A stretch of DNA of 33,898 nt, taken from Aquificota bacterium (GTDB lineage Bacteria > Aquificota > Aquificia > Aquificales > Aquificaceae). Of this stretch, positions 1 through 8,576 are shown one piece after another; the stretch's first letter is position 1; each line of letters opens with the position of its first letter. The DNA lies in contig JAUQQK010000007.1 in NCBI GenBank assembly GCA_030549905.1, forward strand, positions 66,612 through 100,509, in the 5' to 3' direction. The notes below the pieces were generated by a model. That model was not told the origin of the DNA, did not search any database, and saw only the letters and a list, made by a program, of their open reading frames with translations. The translations under genes and the position numbers were made by a program.

Positions 1-261
1 CCTCAGCTTTCCCCCATCAGTGGCGGATTCTAAAACCGCGTTTACATCAGAGGAGTGGTCTAAGTGTATGTGAGAGAGCACCACCAGGTCTATGCTCCTT
101 GGGTCAATGCCAAGCTGATGAAGATATACAAAGGCACCGGGACCCGGGTCCACATGCAGTAGCCTGCCCTTAAGAAAAAGCAAAAAACCACCAGCCTTTC
201 TAAGAAACCTAAAGACACTTGCCCTTCCGCCTGCTGTGCCTAAGAAAAGTATCCTATCCAA
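1..261 (-). CDS. MBL-fold metallo-hydrolase, N-terminal part (cut by window edge)
   Basis: I read 87 open codons from a TTG at 261-259 to the window edge; the C-terminal part lies outside. The translation starts MDRILFLGTAGGR and reaches SHIHLDHSSD, the HxHxDH metal-binding motif of the metallo-beta-lactamase superfamily. The start LxFLGTAGGR and the segment LHVDPGPGA are typical of the hydrolase branch near RNase Z and PhnP-like enzymes; the substrate cannot be told. The TTG lies one base after the stop of the second ferredoxin gene and has no clear Shine-Dalgarno sequence, so it is probably translated by coupling. The family call is firm. The exact start and the function are not. Confidence 0.75.
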   Translation of the reverse strand, partial: MDRILFLGTAGGRASVFRFLRKAGGFLLFLKGRLLHVDPGPGAFVYLHQLGIDPRSIDLVVLSHIHLDHSSDVNAVLESATDGGKLR

Positions 262-262
262 C

Positions 263-484
263 TCAGGAAACTATTATGGAACCACTCGGGCAGTCCTCAG
301 CAACTTTGAGAAGCTCTTCAAGAACCCTCTCAAGATTGCACCTTATCATAACAAGGGGGAGGCCGTCCCCCCTGTTTACAAAGACTTCAGGAAGCCTCTC
401 ATAACAAAGCTCGCAGGCGGTGCAGGTATCTATATCAACCTCTACCCTTATACCTCTTCCGTTATTATAGACCCGCTCGGGCAT
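263..484 (-). CDS. [4Fe-4S] ferredoxin, second of a tandem pair
   Basis: Small one-cluster ferredoxin of 73 residues if read from the ATG at 484. It has Cys21, Cys24 and Cys27 in CTACELC and a fourth ligand, Cys65, in DCPSGS. It is a paralogue of the gene just upstream, with the same pattern VDxDTCTxCELCY and the same CPSGSII end. Such ferredoxins are soluble low-potential carriers; in reductive-TCA Aquificaceae they serve 2-oxoacid:ferredoxin oxidoreductases (family knowledge). The only ordinary start in frame overlaps the upstream gene by 37 bases and adds an N-terminal stretch that does not match the paralogue. An ATA at 451-449, overlapping the upstream TAA, would give a better fitting N-terminus. 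Cys49 is an extra cysteine that the first copy lacks. Confidence 0.9.
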   Translation of the reverse strand: MPERVYNNGRGIRVEVDIDTCTACELCYERLPEVFVNRGDGLPLVMIRCNLERVLEELLKVAEDCPSGSIIVS

Positions 485-666
485 TCGTCCGTTACCTCTT
501 TTACCTCGTTTTCCAGCTCCGCAGGAACCATCATCCAGCCATCAGGTCCGGGGCTTACCACTTCAGCTATGCCATCTCCTCTGTTTTTATAAACCTCAGG
601 AACCCTGTCATAGCAGAGCTCGCATGAGGTGCAAGTATCTGGGTCAACCTTAGTCCTTAAAGCCAT
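448..666 (-). CDS. [4Fe-4S] ferredoxin, first of a tandem pair
   Basis: A 72-residue one-cluster ferredoxin. Cluster ligands are Cys12, Cys15 and Cys18 (CTSCELC) and Cys62 (ECPSGS). The sequence closely resembles the Hydrogenobacter thermophilus type of ferredoxin as I remember it. Expected role: soluble electron donor for reductive carboxylations such as 2-oxoglutarate:ferredoxin oxidoreductase, which fits its place just downstream of sucCD. The start is clear: AAGGAGGT six bases before the ATG. An extended -10 element lies in the gap after sucD, so the pair can be transcribed apart from sucCD. It overlaps the second ferredoxin gene. Confidence 0.95.
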   Translation of the reverse strand: MALRTKVDPDTCTSCELCYDRVPEVYKNRGDGIAEVVSPGPDGWMMVPAELENEVKEVTDECPSGSIITEEV

Positions 667-700
667 ACTATTACCTCCTTTAAAAGTTTGGAGTTTATAA

Positions 701-709
701 AGTATATCA
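701..709 (-). promoter_or_regulatory. Extended -10 promoter for the ferredoxin genes
   Basis: The minus strand reads TGATATACT in the 69-base gap between sucD and the first ferredoxin, matching the TGnTATAAT extended -10 pattern with one mismatch. No good -35 is visible at 17 bases. The predicted transcript would begin about 28 bases before the ATG and include the strong Shine-Dalgarno sequence. Confidence 0.5.
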
Positions 710-735
710 CAATTAGAAGATAAATATAAGCTTAA

Positions 736-1617
736 TCATATTCTACCTAAAACCTCCGCCACAGTCCTGCCTATAAAGGCAGGGTTTTCTATTACATGCA
801 CGCCTGCCTCTCTCAGAGCTTGCATCTTAGCCTGTGCTGTTCCCTTTCCTCCTGTTATTATGGCTCCTGCGTGTCCCATACGTCTGCCGGGTGGTGCAGT
901 AATGCCAGCAATGTAAGCAAAGACGGGCTTTTTCACGTGAGCCTTTATATATTCAGCTGCTTCTTCTTCCGCGGTGCCACCTATCTCACCAATCATTAAA
1001 ATGGCTTCCGTTTCTGGGTCTTCGTTAAACATGGCTATTACATCCTTGTGAGAAAGTCCATGTACTGGGTCTCCTCCTATACCTACCGCAGTGCTTTGTC
1101 CTAGACCATACTGAGTTAGCTGATAAGAAGCTTCGTAGGTTAGCGTTCCGCTCCTTGAGACGATGCCTATGCTTCCACGTTTAAATATATGTCCGGGCAT
1201 TATGCCCACTTTTGCCTCTCCGGGAGTTATTACACCCGGACAGTTTGGACCTATAAGCTTCGCCTTTGGATAGTTTTTGAGCATGTAGTGTTTTACCATA
1301 AGCATGTCTTTGACGGGTATGCCTTCTGTTATACAAACAATAAGTTCTATACCTGCATCAAGGGCTTCCACTATTGCATCTCCTGCGAAGGCTGGAGGGA
1401 CGAATATGAGGGAACAGTTAGCACCTGTCTCCTTTACCGCCTCTTCCACCGTGTTGAAGACAGGTATATCTTCCACCTTCTGACCACCTTTGCCGGGAGT
1501 AACGCCTGCCACCACCTTGGTGCCGTAAGCTTTACACTGGAGGGCATGAAAAGACCCTTCCTTTCCAGTTATACCCTGAACTACTACCCTTGTGTCTTTA
1601 CCTACAAGTATTGCCAT
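736..1617 (-). CDS. sucD: Succinyl-CoA synthetase, alpha subunit
   Basis: 293 residues, the usual length for SucD. With SucC it interconverts succinate, CoA and ATP (or GTP) with succinyl-CoA in the cytoplasm. The N-terminal CoA-binding Rossmann domain has [11 protein letters not shown]. The middle has GPNCPGVI and SRSGTLTYE. The phosphorylated histidine is His249 in GHAGAI. It starts three bases after sucC ends, with GGAGG seven bases before the ATG inside the sucC 3' end, so the two are one operon. In an organism using the reductive TCA cycle it would run in the succinyl-CoA-forming direction. Aquificaceae also carry a related citryl-CoA synthetase (CcsAB), but both subunits here have SucCD lengths. 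Confidence 0.95.
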   Translation of the reverse strand: MAILVGKDTRVVVQGITGKEGSFHALQCKAYGTKVVAGVTPGKGGQKVEDIPVFNTVEEAVKETGANCSLIFVPPAFAGDAIVEALDAGIELIVCITEGIPVKDMLMVKHYMLKNYPKAKLIGPNCPGVITPGEAKVGIMPGHIFKRGSIGIVSRSGTLTYEASYQLTQYGLGQSTAVGIGGDPVHGLSHKDVIAMFNEDPETEAILMIGEIGGTAEEEAAEYIKAHVKKPVFAYIAGITAPPGRRMGHAGAIITGGKGTAQAKMQALREAGVHVIENPAFIGRTVAEVLGRI

Positions 1618-1620
1618 AGC

Positions 1621-2778
1621 TTAACCTCCTCTATTTGCCAGCTCCACAGCCTTTTTTGCTCCATCCCACATATCTTCTGCCGTGATAAAGTTAATACCTG
1701 ATTCTTTCAGAAGTTTCTTACCTTCTTCCACATTCGTGCCTTCCATCCTAACTACTACAGGCACCTTTATATCTACCATCTTTGCTGCCTCTATAAGACC
1801 CTGAGCCAGCCTGTCGCATCTGAGGATACCACCAAAGATGTTTATGAAAACTGCCTTTACGTTCTCATCTGCCATCAAAATCCTGAAGGCATTGGCTATT
1901 TGTTCCACGTTGGCACCACCACCCACATCAAGGAAGTTGGCAGGATTACCTCCAGCCAGTTTTATTATATCCATGGTGGTCATGGCAAGTCCTGCACCAT
2001 TTACCATACAGCCAATGTTTCCGTCCAGCTTTATGTAGTTGAGATTGTAGCGCTTTGCTTCTACTTCAAGAGGGTCAAGCTGGGTGAGGTCCTCCAGCTC
2101 TTCAAGGTCCTTGTGCCTTATAAGGGCATTATCGTCCAGCTCCACCTTTGCATCTAAAAGCACAAGATTTCCCTCCCTTGTAAGTACAAGCGGGTTTATC
2201 TCCACAAGGCTTGCATCTAAATCCATATATGCTTTGTAAAGAGCCAAGGCTGTTTTCACAAATTCATTTACTGGAAGTCCCAGTCTGAAGGCTATTTTCC
2301 GTGCCTGAGAGGGCATGAGGCCAAGAGCTGGGTCTATGTGGAACATGATTATGGCTTCTGGTTTTTCTTTTGCCACCTCCTCTATTTCCATACCACCCTC
2401 TGCGGAAGCCATCAAGATAGGTTTTGAGACGGACCTATCGAGGGTTATGGAAAGGTAATACTCCTTTTCAATATTCGTTGCCTTCTCTATCCATACCCTG
2501 CTCACAGGCTTTCCGTCAGGACATTGGAAGGTCTTTAAAACCTTTCCCAGCATTCCCTCCACCGCCTGCTGTAGCTCCTCCATGTTTTTAACAAGCTTTA
2601 CACCACCAGCCTTTCCTCTACCGCCGCAATGCACCTGAGCCTTTACCACGAGGGGAAACTCACCAAGCTCCTCTGCTACTTGATAGGCTTCTTGAAGGCT
2701 AAAGGCTACTCTACCCTCTGGCACAGGAAGGCCATACTTTTTTAGAATTTCCTTTGCCTGATGCTCGTGCAGCTTCAT
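1621..2778 (-). CDS. sucC: Succinyl-CoA synthetase, beta subunit
   Basis: 385 residues, normal for SucC. It starts [20 protein letters not shown], the standard beginning of the ATP-grasp nucleotide-binding half. Further signatures are [33 protein letters not shown] and GGGANVEQ, then INIFGGI in the C-terminal flavodoxin-like domain that meets the alpha subunit. GGAGG lies five bases before the ATG. The gene diverges from the ubiB-like gene, and a TGCTATAAT extended -10 sits in the gap. It is first in the sucC-sucD operon, with ferredoxins downstream. Confidence 0.95.
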   Translation of the reverse strand: MKLHEHQAKEILKKYGLPVPEGRVAFSLQEAYQVAEELGEFPLVVKAQVHCGGRGKAGGVKLVKNMEELQQAVEGMLGKVLKTFQCPDGKPVSRVWIEKATNIEKEYYLSITLDRSVSKPILMASAEGGMEIEEVAKEKPEAIIMFHIDPALGLMPSQARKIAFRLGLPVNEFVKTALALYKAYMDLDASLVEINPLVLTREGNLVLLDAKVELDDNALIRHKDLEELEDLTQLDPLEVEAKRYNLNYIKLDGNIGCMVNGAGLAMTTMDIIKLAGGNPANFLDVGGGANVEQIANAFRILMADENVKAVFINIFGGILRCDRLAQGLIEAAKMVDIKVPVVVRMEGTNVEEGKKLLKESGINFITAEDMWDGAKKAVELANRGG

Positions 2779-2806
2779 GCCTGCCTCCGCAAAAAGGTTT
2801 CAAAAG

Positions 2807-2815
2807 ATTATAGCA
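2807..2815 (-). promoter_or_regulatory. Extended -10 promoter of sucCD
   Basis: The minus strand has TGCTATAAT, a perfect extended -10, 28 to 36 bases upstream of the sucC ATG. The -35 region is poor. The position gives a short leader containing the sucC GGAGG. The ubiB-like gene must be transcribed divergently from the same 56-base gap. Confidence 0.65.
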
Positions 2816-2834
2816 AAAGTCATAAGCTTTCGTT

Positions 2835-4481
2835 ATGCTTATTCTTATGGGGCACATAAAGAGAAAAGCCCAGATGGCAAAGGTTATGGCAAAGCACGGC
2901 TTTGGGCTTTTACTTTTCAGGCTTGGGCTTGGACACCTTGTGCCCTTTCATTGGGGTCTTTTTGGACACAGAAAAAAAGAAAAACCTTACAGACCGGAAG
3001 AACATCTTAGGCTTGCCTTTGAAGAGCTTGGTCCCACTTTTATAAAGCTTGGGCAAATACTAAGCGTAAGACCAGACCTGCTACCCGAGGAGTATATTGA
3101 TGAGCTTTCTAAACTACAGGATAGAGTGCCACCCTCCGATATAGCGTCTATAAAAAAGGTTATAGGAGAGGAGCTCGGTAAAAGTGTAGAAGAGCTCTTT
3201 GAATACTTTGATGAAACACCGATAGCTTCAGCCTCGATAGGTCAAGTGCATAAGGCCGTTTTAAGGGGTGGTGAGAGGGTTGTGTTAAAAGTTCAAAAGC
3301 CCGATGTGGAAAGGAGGATATTAGAAGACCTTGATGTCTTTGAGGAACTGATAGAAACCGTTGAAAGAAGCTGGCTTGGGAAAAAATGGGATTTAGGGTC
3401 CCTTTTTGAGGAATTCTCCTACACGATAAAGAACGAGCTTGATTATATTAGGGAGGGAAGGAATTGCGACACTTTCAGAAAAAACTTCCAGAAGGATAAG
3501 GATATATACATACCAAGGGTCTACTGGGAATACACCACAAGAAGGGTGTTGTGTCTTGAATATGTGGAGGGTATAAAGATAAACCATGTGGAGGAGCTTA
3601 AAAGGGAGGGACATGACCTTAAAAGGCTTGCAAGGAAAGGTACAGGCATGTATTTGAAGATGATATTCAGAGATGGCTTTTTTCATGCAGACCCGCATCC
3701 GGGAAACCTTCTTGTTATGAAGGATGGAAGGATAGCCCTCCTTGACCATGGTATGGTGGGAACCATAGACAGCATGGGAAGGCTAAACCTGTTCCAGTTA
3801 ATGTATGGCATAGTTAAGGGGGATACGGACCTTGTGATGGATGCGGTTTATGACCTTGGCGTGCAGGCAAGAAGGGGAAGCGAGCAGTTTTTGAAAAGGG
3901 AGCTGGAGATACTCTTTTCCTACTACTTCATGCAACCCATAAGAGAGATAAAACTCTCAAGAATAGTGAACGACACACTACGGCTTTCCTACAAGTATGG
4001 CATGAAGATACCATCGGACCTTTACCTGCTTCTGAAGACGCTTGCCCTTGCGGAGGGCACTGGAATACAGCTTGACCCCAACTTCAGAATTATTGAGGAG
4101 ATTGAACCCCTCATTAGAAAGGGCTTCAAGCATATGGTTTTACCAATGCTTACTAAAAGGGAGCTTCTTAAGAACAGTCTGATGGCTACAAAGCTGGGGC
4201 TTCAGGCAGTTTCAAAGACCAAAAAGTTTTTGAGAGATTTAGATAGGGGAGAGGTGAGGGTATCCATTGATTATAAAGGTGAGGAGAGGTTAATAGAAGA
4301 CCTGAGGAAGGACATAAATAGGTTAGCCATGAGCGTGATAACCCTTGGATTTTTACTGGTGGCAACCCTTGTAGTCCTATTCACAGCACCACATATAATT
4401 AAGGAATACACAGTTTACATTATGTTGATAATAACTGCCTTTATGCTTTCCTACGGAATTATTAAATTGAGAAAAACATGA
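2835..4481 (+). CDS. ubiB: UbiB/ABC1 (ADCK) family atypical kinase
   Basis: 548 residues. It carries the family's hallmarks in order: the KxGQ motif (KLGQ, 71-74), the alanine-rich loop ASASIGQ (131-137) that replaces the glycine loop of ordinary kinases, Lys152 in VVLKVQKP, HADPHPGN (284-291) and DHG (304-306). Two membrane helices end the protein (about 505-525 and 528-545). Family members support quinone biosynthesis as ATPases or kinases tied to the inner membrane; in this lineage the quinone is not ubiquinone, so read the symbol as a family name. There is no clear Shine-Dalgarno sequence before the ATG at 2835, and the ATG at 2847 is an equal candidate. Confidence 0.88.
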   Translation: MLILMGHIKRKAQMAKVMAKHGFGLLLFRLGLGHLVPFHWGLFGHRKKEKPYRPEEHLRLAFEELGPTFIKLGQILSVRPDLLPEEYIDELSKLQDRVPPSDIASIKKVIGEELGKSVEELFEYFDETPIASASIGQVHKAVLRGGERVVLKVQKPDVERRILEDLDVFEELIETVERSWLGKKWDLGSLFEEFSYTIKNELDYIREGRNCDTFRKNFQKDKDIYIPRVYWEYTTRRVLCLEYVEGIKINHVEELKREGHDLKRLARKGTGMYLKMIFRDGFFHADPHPGNLLVMKDGRIALLDHGMVGTIDSMGRLNLFQLMYGIVKGDTDLVMDAVYDLGVQARRGSEQFLKRELEILFSYYFMQPIREIKLSRIVNDTLRLSYKYGMKIPSDLYLLLKTLALAEGTGIQLDPNFRIIEEIEPLIRKGFKHMVLPMLTKRELLKNSLMATKLGLQAVSKTKKFLRDLDRGEVRVSIDYKGEERLIEDLRKDINRLAMSVITLGFLLVATLVVLFTAPHIIKEYTVYIMLIITAFMLSYGIIKLRKT

Positions 4482-4524
4482 TTTGACTACCATCATTGAA
4501 AGGCGTTTTAAAAAACCTCATAAT

Positions 4525-5415
4525 ATGCCTGTTATGAAATACTTTAAGCTTAAAAGCTCCAAAATAAGAGTGTATGGCAAACAGGGTAAGCTTCTGCTAA
4601 AGGGCATGGTGGAAGAACATACAGCCTTTCTTCACAGCCTGCTTACAAACGATATAAAAGGAATGAAGGAATCAAGCCTTACTTACAACCTCTGGCTTAA
4701 ACAGAATGGCTTTCCTGTGGGTGAGTTTTATGTGTATAAGGTGGATAATGAATATATACTTGATACACCTCTCCCCGCACAGGAAGTCCTTGAAGAGTTC
4801 AATCGCCTTAAACTTTCCATGAGGGTATATTTTGAAACACTGGATATGGAACATGTTTATATCTTTGGTGAAGGTTCAAGAGACTTTATAAAGGAGCTTT
4901 TGGGCTTTGAGCTGGAAGAAAAGCAAGTGGTGAAAAAGGAAAATCTTATAGTGGCTCGAAACTCCATAAGGCTACGAGAAGAGGGATATGACCTTATGGG
5001 AGACCTCTCAGCCCTTGAGCTGAAGGCTCAGGGGCTTTCAGAAGAGGATGTGGAACACCTGCGTATTCAAAGACTTATTCCAAAGCTTGGTAAGGAGCTA
5101 AAAGAGGGCTTTTCTCCTTTAGAAGCCTGCACCCTTAGTTATGCCATAAGCCTCACAAAAGGCTGTTATGTGGGTCAGGAAGCCATAGCAAGGGTTTACT
5201 ATAGGGGGCGATTGCCAAGACTTTTAGTCTTATTGGAAGGTGAAAGTCTAAAAGAAGGACAGAGGTTATCAGACGGAAACAAGGAAGTAGGTATTATTAC
5301 CTCTGTAAGTCCAAAGGGAAAGTTTGCTCTTGGCTATGTGCTAAGAGCGAGGCTTGAAGAGGAGCTAAAGACAGAAGAAGGTCAAAGGGTAAAGGTTTTA
5401 AAGACTTGTGAGTAA
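4525..5415 (+). CDS. ygfZ: YgfZ/GcvT-like folate-binding protein (Fe-S cluster maintenance)
   Basis: About 296 residues from the ATG at 4525. The signature KGCYVGQE (212-219) defines the YgfZ family, a paralogue of the glycine-cleavage T protein that helps maintain certain Fe-S enzymes in a folate-dependent way. The N-terminal part, with LLTNDIKG, matches the family's tetrahydrofolate-binding fold. The frame is open back to a TTG at 4483, one base after the ubiB-like stop, but that adds residues (TTIIERRF) that do not look like the family. No start has a good Shine-Dalgarno sequence; ATG 4534 is also possible. It probably forms an operon with the gene upstream. Confidence 0.82.
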   Translation: MPVMKYFKLKSSKIRVYGKQGKLLLKGMVEEHTAFLHSLLTNDIKGMKESSLTYNLWLKQNGFPVGEFYVYKVDNEYILDTPLPAQEVLEEFNRLKLSMRVYFETLDMEHVYIFGEGSRDFIKELLGFELEEKQVVKKENLIVARNSIRLREEGYDLMGDLSALELKAQGLSEEDVEHLRIQRLIPKLGKELKEGFSPLEACTLSYAISLTKGCYVGQEAIARVYYRGRLPRLLVLLEGESLKEGQRLSDGNKEVGIITSVSPKGKFALGYVLRARLEEELKTEEGQRVKVLKTCE

Positions 5416-5435
5416 TATCTTTTTTATGGTATAAA
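5406..5435 (+). promoter_or_regulatory. Promoter for kup
   Basis: The -35 TTGTGA (5406-5411) lies in the last codons of the ygfZ gene, followed by 18 bases and the -10 TATAAA (5430-5435), preceded by TG as in an extended -10. The leader to kup would be about 65 bases. It holds a small palindrome, GTTAA-N4-TTAAC (5466-5479), of unknown meaning. Confidence 0.55.
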
Positions 5436-5508
5436 TTTTTTCAAGTTGAGGCATGCATGGGTTAGTTAAGATTTTAACGCTGGGACGCTTCAATGGGAGG
5501 AATATCCC

Positions 5509-7332
5509 TTGAAACTCTACACAAAAGAAATAATGAACACCATAAGGGCGGTAGGAGCTGTTTTTGGAGATATAGGAACAAGCCCTCTTTATGCCCTTGC
5601 GGTTTTAATTACCCTTACAAGACCTAAAGAAGAGCAAATTTTGGGTCTACTTTCCCTGATTATATGGACGCTAATAATCCTTGTCACCATACAATACGCA
5701 TGGTTTGCTATGAACCTGAGCATAAAGGGCGAGGGGGGAACCATAGTGCTTGGTCAAATAGCCACTTCCATTACAAGAAATGAAAAACTAAAAAAGATAT
5801 ACAGAGCCTTTGTGTTTATAGGTGTGGGATTTTTGCTTGGAGATGGTGTTATAACACCAGCTATAACCATCCTCAGCTCAACGGAGGGTATAAGACTTAT
5901 TCCGGGCTTTGAGAATACACCACAGGGAGAGATAATAGCTATAGCCATTCTTATAACTCTCTTTCTCTTTATACTGCAACCAAAAGGAACGGGGAAAATA
6001 GGAGAATACTTTGGTCCTATTATGCTTTTATGGTTTATCTCTATAGGACTTATAGGGTTTATAAACTTTATGCACCACCCTCAAGTTATCCATGCAATAA
6101 ACCCCTACTATGCAATAGAGTTCCTGGTGGAAAATCCTGTAAAAGGATTTATTTCCCTTTCTGAAGTCCTCTTGGTTGCAACAGGTGGAGAAGCTATGTA
6201 TGCTGATATGGGCCACTTAGGAAGAGTTTCTATAAGGTGGGCATGGTTTTTTGTGTTTCCCATGCTATTGTTAAACTACTTGGGACAAACCTCTTTTTAT
6301 ATAACAAATCCAAACATAGACCCACAATCTATCTTTTTCGAAAGTGCTCGCCATATATTGGGAAATCTTTTATACATTCCTTTCCTTGTGCTTGTGATGC
6401 TTGCAGGCATTATTGCTTCTCAGTCTCTTATAAGCGGTGCCTTTTCTATCATCTTTCAAGCCATAAATGCAAGACTTGCTCCGCTTATGTATATAAAACA
6501 CACTTCTACGGAGCTAAGGACGCAGATATACATTCCTGCGGTTAACTGGATGCTTATGATCGGTGTGCTGTTTATGTATTTTAACTTTAAAACCTCTACC
6601 AATATGGCATCCGCCTATGGTTTTGCAGTAAGCGCGGTGATGTTAATAACAGGCTTTTTCCTTACAGTAATACATCTTATAAGGAAGGAACTTTTTTACC
6701 TCCTCGGTTCATGCTTCCTGCTTTTCGTAGATGCCTCTTTTTTCCTATCTAATTTCTATAAAATACCACACGGTGCTTATTGGTCTGTTATATTTGCACT
6801 TGTTCCTATATCTGTTATGGTCCTATACACTGCAGGGCAGAAGAGACTTTACAGAAAGATGACATTTCTGCCCTTGAAAGAGTTTATTATTAAATTTGAA
6901 AAACTTTACAATGAAAGCCCAAAAATAAAAGGCACTGCCATATTCTTGATTAAGGACCCGCATAATATTCCTCCCTATGTGCTTCAAACCCTTTTCGAAC
7001 ATGGCATTATCTACGAAGATAATGTATTTTTATCTCTGGTAAAACAAGATGAGCCCTTTGGAGTGCGCACTGCTCTGAGAGAAGTGCTGACCAAAGGCTT
7101 AAGAGTTGCTGAGATAAGATACGGCTATATGGAAGTTATAGATATCGATAAAGAGCTGAAAAGCATAGGAATACAAGAAAGGGTCATCTTCTATGGTGTG
7201 GAGAATATCCACACGGATAAGCCTGTTTGGAAACTCTTTAGCCTGTTAAAACGCGCTACTCCAAGTTTTGTAGAATTTTACAGATTCCCACAAGGACAAC
7301 TTCACGGCGTTATGGTAAGAGTTGAGTTTTAA
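5509..7332 (+). CDS. kup: Kup-type potassium transporter
   Basis: 607 residues. The N-terminal GAVFGDIGTSPLYAL is the KUP/HAK/KT signature, and GEGGTIVLGQIA and LLGDGVITPAI follow at the expected places. About twelve membrane helices fill the first 450 residues, then comes a hydrophilic cytoplasmic tail. The family takes up K+ together with H+ across the inner membrane. The TTG start has GGGAGG eight bases upstream. The next possible start, ATG 5536, would still keep the signature. A promoter lies just upstream, so the gene is likely its own unit. The tail is somewhat shorter than in E. coli Kup but of normal type. Confidence 0.95.
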   Translation: MKLYTKEIMNTIRAVGAVFGDIGTSPLYALAVLITLTRPKEEQILGLLSLIIWTLIILVTIQYAWFAMNLSIKGEGGTIVLGQIATSITRNEKLKKIYRAFVFIGVGFLLGDGVITPAITILSSTEGIRLIPGFENTPQGEIIAIAILITLFLFILQPKGTGKIGEYFGPIMLLWFISIGLIGFINFMHHPQVIHAINPYYAIEFLVENPVKGFISLSEVLLVATGGEAMYADMGHLGRVSIRWAWFFVFPMLLLNYLGQTSFYITNPNIDPQSIFFESARHILGNLLYIPFLVLVMLAGIIASQSLISGAFSIIFQAINARLAPLMYIKHTSTELRTQIYIPAVNWMLMIGVLFMYFNFKTSTNMASAYGFAVSAVMLITGFFLTVIHLIRKELFYLLGSCFLLFVDASFFLSNFYKIPHGAYWSVIFALVPISVMVLYTAGQKRLYRKMTFLPLKEFIIKFEKLYNESPKIKGTAIFLIKDPHNIPPYVLQTLFEHGIIYEDNVFLSLVKQDEPFGVRTALREVLTKGLRVAEIRYGYMEVIDIDKELKSIGIQERVIFYGVENIHTDKPVWKLFSLLKRATPSFVEFYRFPQGQLHGVMVRVEF

Positions 7333-7358
7333 CAAAAACTTAATAAGTCCATTATAAA
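7329..7358 (+). promoter_or_regulatory. Promoter of the efflux operon, almost leaderless
   Basis: TTAACA (7329-7334, one mismatch to TTGACA), an 18-base spacer and TATAAA (7353-7358). The ATG of the TolC-like gene is at 7368, so transcription should begin at or a few bases before the start codon, leaving no room for a Shine-Dalgarno sequence. The -35 overlaps the stop codon of kup. Confidence 0.65.
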
Positions 7359-7367
7359 ATTGAAGCC

Positions 7368-8576
7368 ATGCTTTTTTTCGTGGTGATGCTAATAACAGGC
7401 TTAGCATTTTCAGAGGAAATAAGCTTAAAAGAAGCTCTTAGGCTTTTGAGGGAAAGGAACTATGATGTCAAAATAGCACAATATGAAGTAAAAAAGGCAG
7501 AAGGAAGTTATATCCAAGCAGGATTTTTACAAAACCCAAGTTTATCTATTAACTACACTGGAATGAACTTTAGTGGCAATACACTTGTTTATGATACAAG
7601 CAATACGCTCCTTTCTATAAGGATAGACCAGCCAATAGAATTAGGAGAGAAAAGACAATACAGAAAACTTTCCGCCTTTTATCAACTGAAAGCTACAGAG
7701 TATTCAAGAGACAACCTCCTTAGAGATATAGCTCTCCAATTTATATCCATATACTTTCAAGCTCTATCAGACAGAGTGTACCTTGAATACCTCAAAGAAG
7801 ACTTCAAAGAGTATGAAAAAATCTTAAATATACAAAGGCAAAAACAAAATTTAGGTTTCTTAAGCTTAATAGACCTTATGAAGTTAGAACTTTACAAAAC
7901 AGAGCTTGAAAATGCTATAAGACAGGCGGAGGCCAACTATAAAAAGGATGTAAAAGAACTAAGCTTTTACCTGAGTGGAGATTATGAACCTGCCCACATA
8001 AAAGAGGTTGCTGAAGACTTAGACCTCGCAAATTTGATACATTCAGCCCTTGAAAACAGAGAAAGTTTGAAGGCTTTAAGGGAACAGATAAAATCCATTG
8101 ATTATCAAATAAAGCTCTTAAGAGCTTATTCAGTGCCAGATGTTGTGATAGGCTTTGAATATGATGCTTTTGGAGTAAAGTACAAACCCGGTATGGGAGT
8201 TGGTCTTTCTATCAACCTTCCTGTTTTTGACCGCAGGCAAGGAGACCTTATTACCGCTTTAAGCACGAAGGAACAAACTCTTACAGCCATGAAAAAAGAA
8301 GAGGAGAGTATAAGAAAGGAAATAACTCAAGCCTTTTACGATTATGAAGCAAGCAAGAGAGTATATGCATCCTATTTGGAAAATAAAAAAAGGATGGACG
8401 AACTCATAGATAGAACAAGAAGAGCTTATCTGTTAGGTGGTATATCTACTTTGGACTACCTTGATACTCTGCGTACATACAGAGCCTTTATAAATACCTT
8501 CTTGCAGGCTAAACACCAATATCTTCAAAACTACTATCGGTTAAAGCTATTGTCAGGAGGCTGGTATGAAAATTAG
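7368..8576 (+). CDS. TolC/CzcC-like outer membrane efflux protein
   Basis: 402 residues with a short signal peptide (VVMLITGLAFS, cut near residue 16), then two repeats of long, charged helices with beta segments, such as NPSLSINYTG, in the pattern of the outer membrane efflux protein family. It is expected to trimerise as the outer membrane channel of a tripartite pump. The next two genes encode the adaptor and an RND pump, which supports this. The start is the ATG at 7368, which seems leaderless. The end overlaps the adaptor gene by 11 bases. Closest type by eye: CzcC/CusC-like channels of metal efflux systems. Confidence 0.87.
   Translation: MLFFVVMLITGLAFSEEISLKEALRLLRERNYDVKIAQYEVKKAEGSYIQAGFLQNPSLSINYTGMNFSGNTLVYDTSNTLLSIRIDQPIELGEKRQYRKLSAFYQLKATEYSRDNLLRDIALQFISIYFQALSDRVYLEYLKEDFKEYEKILNIQRQKQNLGFLSLIDLMKLELYKTELENAIRQAEANYKKDVKELSFYLSGDYEPAHIKEVAEDLDLANLIHSALENRESLKALREQIKSIDYQIKLLRAYSVPDVVIGFEYDAFGVKYKPGMGVGLSINLPVFDRRQGDLITALSTKEQTLTAMKKEEESIRKEITQAFYDYEASKRVYASYLENKKRMDELIDRTRRAYLLGGISTLDYLDTLRTYRAFINTFLQAKHQYLQNYYRLKLLSGGWYEN

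Noticed and set aside
736-2778. Citryl-CoA synthetase (CcsAB) instead of succinyl-CoA synthetase
   Set aside because: Both subunits have SucC and SucD lengths (385 and 293) and the ordinary signatures; CcsA and CcsB subunits are longer. This relies on remembered lengths.
4483-4524. TTG 4483 as the start of the YgfZ-like protein
   Set aside because: It lies one base after the upstream stop without a ribosome site and adds residues not typical of the family, although coupling cannot be ruled out.
5416-5508. A riboswitch (for example for cyclic di-AMP) before kup
   Set aside because: The gap is only 93 bases, too short for a ydaO-type switch, and shows no matching stems apart from a small palindrome.
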